A stretch of DNA of 34,555 nt, taken from the NCBI GenBank assembly GCA_964542985.1, contig CAZIWH010000010.1, positions 1 to 34,555 on the forward strand, given 5' to 3'. Within the stretch, counting starts at the first letter, position 1. Each line of letters starts with the position of its first letter. A program made the position numbers and the translations under genes. A model generated the notes under the pieces. It saw nothing but the letters and a program-made list of their open reading frames with translations. It had not been told where the DNA came from and did not search any database. This stretch comes from QNYQ01 sp964542985 (GTDB lineage Archaea; Thermoproteota; Thermoprotei_A; Sulfolobales; Pyrodictiaceae). Positions 1 to 6,347 of this stretch are shown piece by piece.

Positions 1-89
1 ACGTAGTTAACGACAACGTGGTCGCCATCTATGGGAGGAGGGGAGGCAGGACGGGGGGCTACGAGAGGATAGTCTTCACCCTTCCCTAG
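1..89 (+). CDS. C-terminal end of an unidentified protein (partial)
   Basis: An open frame runs from the window edge to a TAG at 87-89 and encodes about 28 residues, ending in the hydrophobic/charged string ERIVFTLP. The upstream part lies outside the window, so no family can be assigned. It converges on the minus-strand gene that ends at 86, and the two stop codons overlap by two bases, as is common in this compact genome. It could be a chance open frame, but the composition looks protein-like. Confidence 0.45.
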   Translation, partial: VVNDNVVAIYGRRGGRTGGYERIVFTLP

Positions 90-943
90 CCCTTCACAGC
101 CTCCAGCACGAACACCCTGACCTCGTCGGGCTTCATGTCGATTGCCTTCTCCACGGCCCTGAGCCCAGCGTAGACGCTCTCTCCCTCGCTGTAGAGCAGC
201 TCGAGCTTTCCTGCGGCGGCATCCATGTGTGCGAGCAGCCTCTTCCCGGCAGAGAGGCAGTCCATCAGCACCCTCCCCCGCAGCACCACGAGGTCGCTCA
301 CTAGGTCTAGGCACGGTCTCGTAGCCCCCGCGGCGCTCACCTCCTTCCCCGCCACGGCGACCGCGGCTGCGCTCAGCACGTTGAAGCTATCAACTACCCT
401 TATCCCGCGCCTTGAGAGCATGTTCACGTAATCCTGCACGGCCGCAGGGGGAGGGGTGGCCACGGCAGCGGCAGGGCCGGGGGCCGGGATGGGGGCTGGC
501 GGAGCGACGGCGGGTGCAGGGTGGCCAGCAGCCGTCTGGGCTCTTGACGCGAGGGACTGGGGCTGGGCGGCAGGCTGCGATATGAGCCTCTCTATGTCGC
601 GGACGCCTAGAGGGAGGAGGCTCTGGGGCACAGTGAGCAGGTCGGTGCGCACTCTCTCAGCGTCAAGCTGCGCTATTTCGATCACACCTTCCTTGGTGTC
701 CAAGTACTGTGCAAGCCTCTGGAGGCAGATTGGGCCGTAAAGCATTGTACCGTCGTGGAGCCTGGCGACACAGCCAGCGCGGCCCCTGCTGCTCACCTCA
801 ACCTCGTACACCGAGTTGTCGGTAGCATAGTAGATTACCCTCGTGTCCTTTCTCTGGAGTATCTCCCTCAGCGCCTCTCTCAGCGACAGCCTGGAGGCAT
901 CGGTCAGCTTAACAGTGTGGCCACGAGACACGAAGAGAACCAA
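86..943 (-). CDS. DUF2226/PATAN-like N-terminal module with Pro/Ala linker
   Basis: This 285-residue protein has three parts. Residues 1-125 form a small alpha/beta module with a dG...YGP turn and a 'GVIEIAQLDAERV' segment, resembling archaeal DUF2226/DUF4388 (PATAN-like) regulatory domains. Residues about 126-168 are a Pro/Ala/Gln linker. Residues about 169-285 are a second compact alpha/beta domain that I do not recognise. There is no signal peptide or membrane segment, so it is probably cytosolic. The TTG start at 943 is supported by a GGAGGGTGA-type ribosome site just upstream. It is the last gene of the minus-strand kinase/vWA/Roadblock series and probably acts as an adaptor or effector there. 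The domain call is by pattern only; the function is inference. Confidence 0.6.
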   Translation of the reverse strand: MVLFVSRGHTVKLTDASRLSLREALREILQRKDTRVIYYATDNSVYEVEVSSRGRAGCVARLHDGTMLYGPICLQRLAQYLDTKEGVIEIAQLDAERVRTDLLTVPQSLLPLGVRDIERLISQPAAQPQSLASRAQTAAGHPAPAVAPPAPIPAPGPAAAVATPPPAAVQDYVNMLSRRGIRVVDSFNVLSAAAVAVAGKEVSAAGATRPCLDLVSDLVVLRGRVLMDCLSAGKRLLAHMDAAAGKLELLYSEGESVYAGLRAVEKAIDMKPDEVRVFVLEAVKG

Positions 944-1045
944 CAGTCACCCTCCCCGGGTGCCCCCGGGCTCCCCTCAGGAGACGACGGATGTCCTCTA
1001 CCAGGGACTCTAAGCTTTGGGTCAAGACTGTAGCGTTAGGTTCGG

Positions 1046-1855
1046 CTATTTCCTCCTGGCGAACAATACTAGCCAGAGGGCGGCCAGCATCGGTGCCCCC
1101 GCCAGGGTGGCCTTCAAGGGCCCCACGCCGGCTCCGTACATGGCTATGTAGTACGCTATGGTAGCGGCGCCGCCTACAGTGAGCAGCACGGTATCCGTGA
1201 TGCCACTTGTACTGGCTCCGGCGGCGGCTGGTGCCTCGGCAGCAGCGGCCGTGGGGGCGGGCACCGGTGTCCTGGGCACGGCGAGGGCTGCTGAGGCAGT
1301 CTCGACTTTCTCCGGGGTTATCACGAGCTCGGCGCCACAACTGGGGCACCTCCTGATCTCCGGTCTGTGGCCGCAGTAGGGGCAGGCTTTAGCGGTGAGG
1401 GGTATTCTCTTGCCGCACCTCTCGCAGGTCATGTTATGCACGTCAAGGTTGGCGCCGCAGCTAGGGCACTTGAAGGGCTGCCTCCTTATTAGCCTCTCTA
1501 TCGGTGCAGCTGCCTCCTCGAGAACCCTCTTCTCCCCAATCACGGCGGCAGTGAACTTCTCGCCAAGATCGCCTATTAGTAGCGCCTTGTCACCATACTC
1601 CGAGATTATTATGCGGGGGCTGGCCTCCTCGCCCGGAACCCTGCCGCGCGCGGACTCTATTATTGCGACCGAGGAGGCAGCTATCTCGTCAGCGTAGAGC
1701 TCCAGCTCCGGGTTCTGGGCCTGCACTGTGTAGGTGAAGCCCTCGTAGGCGCCGACAACAATGTCCACGCCGTCGATGCTGCTGGCGAGCGCCACTATCT
1801 CGGTCAACACCTCCTCGGGTGGCGCAGCTATAGTGGTAACAGCTTGCTCCGCCAT
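1046..1855 (-). CDS. Roadblock/LC7-like protein with double zinc ribbon and C-terminal membrane anchor
   Basis: This 269-residue protein begins with a Roadblock/LC7-like fold at about residues 10-125: an amphipathic helix, 'SIDGVDIVVGAYEG', a central helix and paired strands ending in 'LIGDLGEKFTAAVIG'. Four CxxC pairs follow at C130/133, C144/147, C158/161 and C170/173, forming two zinc ribbons. After an Ala/Pro linker, two hydrophobic segments (about 221-242 and 250-266) precede a terminal RRK. The likely topology is a cytosolic head on a membrane anchor. The ATG at 1855 follows a GGAGGGGG site, and a TATA-like box lies at 1925-1938. Roadblock domains usually dimerise and bind small GTPases or kinases; here the neighbours are a kinase, a vWA protein and PP2C. 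It may be the membrane dock of this system (inference). Confidence 0.7.
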   Translation of the reverse strand: MAEQAVTTIAAPPEEVLTEIVALASSIDGVDIVVGAYEGFTYTVQAQNPELELYADEIAASSVAIIESARGRVPGEEASPRIIISEYGDKALLIGDLGEKFTAAVIGEKRVLEEAAAPIERLIRRQPFKCPSCGANLDVHNMTCERCGKRIPLTAKACPYCGHRPEIRRCPSCGAELVITPEKVETASAALAVPRTPVPAPTAAAAEAPAAAGASTSGITDTVLLTVGGAATIAYYIAMYGAGVGPLKATLAGAPMLAALWLVLFARRK

Positions 1856-1924
1856 ATGTACCCCCTCCTATTGGAGCATGAGACCCCTCTCTACCAGCTG
1901 TGTCCCGGAAAATGGGCCTAATCT

Positions 1925-1938
1925 CTTTTAAAGATAAA
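1925..1938 (-). promoter_or_regulatory. TATA-like box upstream of the Roadblock/zinc-ribbon gene
   Basis: On the minus strand this reads TTATCTTTAAAAGA, the most AT-rich stretch in a GC-rich neighbourhood. It lies about 70-80 bases before the ATG at 1855, leaving room for a short leader carrying the GGAGGGGG ribosome site. It suggests that this gene and the 86-943 gene can be transcribed separately from the kinase gene upstream. Confidence 0.5.
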
Positions 1939-1972
1939 GACTAGCCACGGGGCAGGGGATGCGTGGGGACTC

Positions 1973-3028
1973 CTAGTAGAGTATAGAGGATATCGTGAAG
2001 CTCGGTAGCCTCCTCCTCTCAGCCACGTCAACCACGAAGAACCTGTATATCATCGTGACAAGGGTGTCGCCTAGTCTCTGCCAAAGGCGGAGCAGCTCAC
2101 GGTACTCGGCCATCTCCAGGTACCCTGCTTCAACCATTGCTCTTGGGGGCCAACCACCCGGGTATCCTGCCTCTCTCTCCCTCTCCACTATCTCCCTCCA
2201 GTACTCTGCGCTCATAGCTGGGAGCCCCTGGAAGAGGCTAACAGCGAGGTAAACGTAGCTGACGAGCTGGAGACCATACCAGGTCGGAGTCCAGACGATC
2301 CAGGCGAGATAAGGTGGGCTAAGCTTCGTCGGGTCCAGGACAAGGGGGAGCTCGCCGGCATCGGGAGCACTTATCTCAAGCCCGAGGTCAGCGAGGATCT
2401 CAACGGGCATGTAGTTAACATCCCTAGCGGGTATAACCACTAGGGGGTAGTCAGTGCTACTCATTATCGCTGCGGCCTCTATGTCGAAGAGGTAGGCGCC
2501 CCTCCTTCCCTCGTAGACCCCGAGAGCAGTGTTCATCGTGGTCACGTCGACGTGGACTATGTCTGCATACTCTAGGCAGGCAAGGGCCTTGAGGATGTCG
2601 AGCGCGAAGCCGCTCCTCTCAGCGTCGCTGTACTCTATGAGGTAGCGCCTAGACTCCTCCTCGTCGTTCAGCACATCCGCTATAGTCTTGAACCCCTCTA
2701 TGGAGTTGAAGACGAGGACGGCGCGGTCACCCCAGGAGCCGAAGCCCACAGGGAGCCCGCGAACCACGAGGCTTCGGGGCAGGGTGACCCCGCACTTTCT
2801 GCGGAGCCTCGTCAGCCTCCTGAGCATCTCGGCGTTCCTCTCAATAGGCTTAGCCACCATGGTCTGCTTGGAGGTGAACACCTTGGCTATGTACTCGCGG
2901 CCATGGTGCCTCATGAGATAGATGTCTGCTTCGCCGCCGCTGTCTATGAGGCTCCAGGACTCTGTAGTGGTAGCCACCACGCGGCCGTCGTGGAAAACGA
3001 TGCCGACCTCGGGCAACTCTCTCTGCAC
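1973..3028 (-). CDS. Atypical Ser/Thr protein kinase-like protein
   Basis: This 351-residue protein has a recognisable kinase core. A short glycine loop (GGEADIYL, 31-38) is followed by an AKVF lysine (K49), a likely helix-C glutamate near E67, and an HVD catalytic loop (H159-D161) with N166 at the metal-binding Asn position. The metal-binding D182 sits in FDIE instead of DFG, and YMPVE (206-210) resembles the APE motif. The C-terminal 140 residues are helical and Trp/Tyr-rich. All residues needed for phosphotransfer appear present, but the loops are non-canonical, so it is a divergent kinase. The GTG start at 3028 has a GAGGGG site directly upstream. It follows the vWA gene on the same strand and, with PP2C at 4732-5625, gives a kinase/phosphatase/vWA triad. 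Substrates are unknown. Confidence 0.7.
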   Translation of the reverse strand: MQRELPEVGIVFHDGRVVATTTESWSLIDSGGEADIYLMRHHGREYIAKVFTSKQTMVAKPIERNAEMLRRLTRLRRKCGVTLPRSLVVRGLPVGFGSWGDRAVLVFNSIEGFKTIADVLNDEEESRRYLIEYSDAERSGFALDILKALACLEYADIVHVDVTTMNTALGVYEGRRGAYLFDIEAAAIMSSTDYPLVVIPARDVNYMPVEILADLGLEISAPDAGELPLVLDPTKLSPPYLAWIVWTPTWYGLQLVSYVYLAVSLFQGLPAMSAEYWREIVEREREAGYPGGWPPRAMVEAGYLEMAEYRELLRLWQRLGDTLVTMIYRFFVVDVAERRRLPSFTISSILY

Positions 3029-3091
3029 CCCTCTATACGGTTTAAGCTCTGCGCGGGAAAACTATAATGGAGACAGAGGCAGACCCACAGC

Positions 3092-3883
3092 CTAAATGGC
3101 CGCGGTCTCACTGAGCCTCTCCACGAATCTCCTCACAGCCTCCTCCCACTCTTTGGTTATCTTGTTGTCTTTCGGCGCGTCTATGAACATCTTTTCATGG
3201 TACGGTGGATCAACTATGTCGATGAGTCCTCTCTCCTCAAGCACTTTGCGTTGCGAGTCGCGGAGGAAGCTAGCTATGTCGCGCAGCGTCTCCCTATCCG
3301 CGTCGAGCCCCATCGCTATTGTTGCTATGCTGAGCCTATTCCTCGCGTTTAGGCTTTTCAGCTTCTCTTGTATCTCGGTTGTGAGCTTCTGGGCGACCCT
3401 GGCCACGTCCTCTGGGTCTCTCTTGGTCTCCTTGCCGTCGGTGAATAGGAATATAGTGACGTATTTCTCGCTCGGAATATGCTTGTCAGCGATGTACTTC
3501 TCTACAACCCTCCCCGCGGCCTCCAGCGCGTCAGCCATGGCGGTCATGCCGTATGGCTTGTTCTCTTCGAGGCTCTTCTCGAACGCTTTAAGCGCAGGGT
3601 TGCCGTGGATGACGGGGAAGTAGCTTCTTCCGCTCTCCTGGACTACTTGCACGTCGTCGCTGAACCAGATGAAGCCGACGCGGAAGGCGGGCGCCATCTT
3701 GCTGGCCTCAAACCTCTTCAGCAATCTTCTCACTAGATCCACCAGGTGCTCCCACTTCCAGCGATGGTCGTAGGTTTTCGGCTCGCTCATGCTTAGGGAG
3801 CGGTCTAGCACGAAGAGTGTGAGCACGGTGAAACTGAGGGGCCTCTTCCTCAGCACACCTATTATCGTTGAGGGGAGCGCCAA
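3092..3883 (-). CDS. von Willebrand factor A domain protein, TerY-like
   Basis: A 263-residue, single-domain vWA protein. The metal-ion-dependent adhesion site is complete: DRSLS (D27, S29, S31), T114 in GMTAMAD, and D149 in LFTDGKE. The N-terminal 'LSFTVLTLFVLDRS' is the first beta strand, not a signal peptide, so the protein is probably cytosolic. Size and layout match TerY-type vWA proteins, which travel with a PP2C phosphatase and a protein kinase in TerY-P triads (known family context). Here both partners are close. The TTG start at 3883 lies 16 bases after the stop of the preceding gene, with GGAGGG upstream, implying co-transcription and possible complex formation. Function as a scaffold or phosphorylation target is inference. 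Confidence 0.82.
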   Translation of the reverse strand: MALPSTIIGVLRKRPLSFTVLTLFVLDRSLSMSEPKTYDHRWKWEHLVDLVRRLLKRFEASKMAPAFRVGFIWFSDDVQVVQESGRSYFPVIHGNPALKAFEKSLEENKPYGMTAMADALEAAGRVVEKYIADKHIPSEKYVTIFLFTDGKETKRDPEDVARVAQKLTTEIQEKLKSLNARNRLSIATIAMGLDADRETLRDIASFLRDSQRKVLEERGLIDIVDPPYHEKMFIDAPKDNKITKEWEEAVRRFVERLSETAAI

Positions 3884-3899
3884 GGGTGTTCAGCCCTCC

Positions 3900-4661
3900 C
3901 TAGCCTCCCTCCTCCCTCTTGAGCACCGTTATGACGGAGAGGCCTGCCACGTGGCTGGCCACGAGCACGGTGTTGCCCGCCGAGACGACTATGCGGTCGG
4001 GCTGCCCGGCGCCTAGTTCCTCCATAGCCCCTATTAGGGGTTTGAGTGCCTCAGCCAGCTTGCCTGCAATCTTCTGGGCGGAGGCCTCGTCTATGCCGTC
4101 CACGCTGACCACTTCGCCCGTGTCAACGTTAACTGCTATGCTTTGTAGTCTTCCTCCCTTCGCTAGCACCGCCTGGCCTCCCACCGCGAGGTTGAGCAGG
4201 TTCAGCAACTCTATGAAGGCGTCGCCCAGCCTACCGGTGGGGAGCCTAGGCTGAAGTATCGCGGGGAACTTGGAGACAGTGGCCACGACTATCCTGTTCA
4301 CTATTCTGCTCAGCGCCTCCCCGCCGTACTCCTCCAGCAGGGGGCCCTCCGCCTCAGCCTCGACGTAGAGCCTGCAGCTGCCGCCACGTGGCAGCCCGGC
4401 TACGCGAACCTCGCCGCGGAGGTCGCCGGCGAGCAGGTAGAGGAGCCTGTCCCCACCCCTATGGGCCTCCACCTCGACGCGGTAGTCCTTGCCCCTGGCG
4501 GAGGCGAAGAACAGTACTACGCGGCCCCTCTTCTCGGCCTTAGAGGTGAGCCTGGCTGCACCGCCCACTATGTCCTCGGCGCTGCGGCTGGCGAGGTACT
4601 CTAGCACCTTCTCACAGGACGCCCGTACGTCAAGCACCGCCGAGCGCGCCGCCTTCTCCAT
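3900..4661 (-). CDS. SRPBCC-like (CoxG-type) plus Roadblock/LC7-like two-domain protein
   Basis: This 253-residue protein appears to be a two-domain fusion. Residues about 5-140 have the strand-rich pattern of SRPBCC/CoxG-like helix-grip domains: 'SCEKVLEYLAS', alternating strands, a 'GGSCRLYVEAEAEG' strand pair and a long C-terminal helix. Residues about 155-250 resemble Roadblock/LC7: 'VDTGEVVSVDGI', a long helix, then 'DRIVVSAGNTVLVASH' and a final strand. No membrane segment is seen. It starts with ATG at 4661, just downstream of the AT-rich element it shares with the divergent PP2C gene, and leads the vWA-kinase series. I infer a ligand- or lipid-sensing adaptor that binds other Roadblock proteins of the island. 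The domain calls rest on pattern reading and need a profile search. Confidence 0.6.
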   Translation of the reverse strand: MEKAARSAVLDVRASCEKVLEYLASRSAEDIVGGAARLTSKAEKRGRVVLFFASARGKDYRVEVEAHRGGDRLLYLLAGDLRGEVRVAGLPRGGSCRLYVEAEAEGPLLEEYGGEALSRIVNRIVVATVSKFPAILQPRLPTGRLGDAFIELLNLLNLAVGGQAVLAKGGRLQSIAVNVDTGEVVSVDGIDEASAQKIAGKLAEALKPLIGAMEELGAGQPDRIVVSAGNTVLVASHVAGLSVITVLKREEGG

Positions 4662-4701
4662 GACGTATCATGCACCGTCATTACACTAAGCCTCCAGAGA
4701 G

Positions 4702-4707
4702 TTAAAA
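4702..4707. promoter_or_regulatory. Shared bidirectional TATA-like element (TTAAAA/TTTTAA)
   Basis: This is the only AT-rich stretch between the divergent genes at 4661 (minus) and 4732 (plus). Read on the plus strand it sits about 25-30 bases before the GTG at 4732, which would give an almost leaderless PP2C transcript. Read on the minus strand it would start transcription about 15 bases before the ATG at 4661. One element may therefore serve both directions and couple phosphatase to kinase-operon expression. Confidence 0.45.
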
Positions 4708-4731
4708 GAGGTAACCGGCTCCAAGGCTCTG

Positions 4732-5625
4732 GTGGCTCGGGGGCTCAGCGAAGGCGATGTCCACCGGCGCGAAGGGGAAGTGGTAGCCATGCCCTGGAGG
4801 GTGTGGGGGGCGACACTCAACACCGTGCACGGTGAGGACGACTTCAGCTTCTGGCTCAGCAGCGACGCAGAGTGGGGCGCCATAGCGGTCGCGGACGGCG
4901 TTTCTGCGACCAGCGGCGGCGGGGCCTCCTTCCTCGCGGCTCACGGCTTCACGCTCGCCTGCCGTCTCCTTCGCCGCGCGGTCGGCGGGGTCTCCGGCCT
5001 CTCCCTGGCCCGCCGCTGCCTCGACTACGTTTCCCGGATTGCGGTCGAGGCCTACGAAGACGACGCGGATCTCATAGAGATGGCTAAGAAGAAGTACTAC
5101 AGCGGCTGCAGCAACGATGGGAAGCCCTGCACTGAACCCATGACCCTGGACTATTTGTTGACAAGGAGGCTCCAGGTGGAGGCAAGGAGGCTCCCCAGAG
5201 AGGCGCCTCCAGCCTCAACATTGATAGCCGCACTCCTTATGCCCAATAGTCTCACGGCCGTGATTTCTGGCGACGGCTATATTCTCGGTGCGACCCCGAT
5301 GAAGGAGGAAACGTGGCTCCTCTGGGGCGCTATACCGCAGCTCTTTGAGGGCAGCAGGCTGATTCGCTACATCGAGGTCAGGAAGGGTGCCGTGGGCAAA
5401 CCCTTAGTCGCGGAGATGAATGTTTACCCCGGTACAGTCTACATAGCCTCGACGGACGGTGTTGACGCCGCCACCCTGGCCGAGGTTGTCACGGATCTCC
5501 TCCAGAGTCAGCCGAATATAGAGACGGTGGGCCACCCGGCGGCGTACCTGCTGGAGCAGGTCAGGGAGCGTTCCGGAGGCTACGAGGATGACGCAACCAT
5601 AGTGGTTGCTGCCTACAGCGCCTAG
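4732..5625 (+). CDS. PP2C-family Ser/Thr protein phosphatase
   Basis: A 297-residue PPM/PP2C phosphatase that would remove phosphate from Ser/Thr using a two-metal centre. Visible motifs are GEDDF (E35-D37), VADGVSATSGGGAS with metal ligand D55, SGDG (D181), STDGV (D242) and YEDDATIVV (D286/D287). The order and spacing fit an active bacterial-type PP2C. There is an insert around residues 105-160 with a Cys/Asp-rich stretch. The GTG at 4732 fits a leaderless transcript from the TATA-like element at 4702; ATG 4789 (residue 20) is an alternative start. It is the only plus-strand gene within the signalling island and is divergent from the SRPBCC-Roadblock/vWA/kinase genes, so it probably counteracts that kinase. 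PP2C proteins are uncommon in archaea. Confidence 0.85.
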   Translation: MARGLSEGDVHRREGEVVAMPWRVWGATLNTVHGEDDFSFWLSSDAEWGAIAVADGVSATSGGGASFLAAHGFTLACRLLRRAVGGVSGLSLARRCLDYVSRIAVEAYEDDADLIEMAKKKYYSGCSNDGKPCTEPMTLDYLLTRRLQVEARRLPREAPPASTLIAALLMPNSLTAVISGDGYILGATPMKEETWLLWGAIPQLFEGSRLIRYIEVRKGAVGKPLVAEMNVYPGTVYIASTDGVDAATLAEVVTDLLQSQPNIETVGHPAAYLLEQVRERSGGYEDDATIVVAAYSA

Positions 5626-5665
5626 CACAGAGAGGCTTCCTCAAAGAGTGCTGTGCAGTGGGCTG

Positions 5666-6304
5666 CTACTGCTTCTGGGCCTCCCTGCCCACGTCCAGGC
5701 CGCTCGCGTCGTAAACAGTTATTAGTGCATCCTTTGCCTCCATTTGCTCTATGATGCTCTTCGTCTGCTCGGGGGTTAGCGGCGCACCTAGCTGCGCGGC
5801 GGCTATCACCCTGTGCCCCAGCAGCAGTATGAAATAGTCAGTTGTGTTTAGAGAGATACGGACGAGCATAGGCTTTTTAGTGGCTATTATCGCGCGGAAC
5901 GCAGGGGTCTTTGGGCTTCCTCTGTACAGCATCGGCGCCTTCAACACGGCGCTTATGATGTAGGTCACGTTGCTAATCTTCTCAGCTAGGTCGCTCCTCC
6001 AAGCCTTCTCATCAACTACGAGCCTAGCCTCCTCCGGTGCATGCACCTTGGCAGCCTGCTTCGCCGCCCCGCCACGCCTAGGCCTCTTCTCCTCCGCGAA
6101 GGGCACTATCGAGATCTCTACGTAGGTATCTTGTGTCCTCACATAGTAGCCCCGCCGAACTGCCCACTTCTCCAGCACCGGGGCAACATCCGTGTCGACG
6201 AGTAGCTCCACCCTTCCGGCGTCGCGTACTATCCTCTCTATGTTGCCGTAGGGTAGGAACGGGCCGTAGCCACGGTAGTTGAGCCGTGTCTTCGCTTCAG
6301 CCAA
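5666..6304 (-). CDS. Island protein with possible TusA-like N-terminus and PATAN-like C-terminus
   Basis: I do not recognise this 212-residue protein as a named family. Residues about 20-68 ('GRVELLVDTDVAPVLEKWAV...' and a following GYYV...VEISIV strand) have the strand-helix-strand-strand feel of a TusA/SirA-like fold, but lack the usual CPxP cysteine motif. A Lys/Arg/Ala linker follows. Residues about 110-205 resemble the PATAN/DUF2226-like module: 'ISLNTTDYFILLLGHRV' followed by AAAQLG, a helix, then 'ALITVYDASGLDV'. The protein is soluble, with no signal or membrane segment. It sits directly after the large gene at 6348-7799 on the same strand (43-base gap) and converges with PP2C. Its co-location suggests an accessory in the phospho-signalling system. 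Confidence 0.5.
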   Translation of the reverse strand: MAEAKTRLNYRGYGPFLPYGNIERIVRDAGRVELLVDTDVAPVLEKWAVRRGYYVRTQDTYVEISIVPFAEEKRPRRGGAAKQAAKVHAPEEARLVVDEKAWRSDLAEKISNVTYIISAVLKAPMLYRGSPKTPAFRAIIATKKPMLVRISLNTTDYFILLLGHRVIAAAQLGAPLTPEQTKSIIEQMEAKDALITVYDASGLDVGREAQKQ

Positions 6305-6347
6305 GGCCCGCTACACCCCTCTCCCTGCGCCGCTACCGGTGTGAGCA

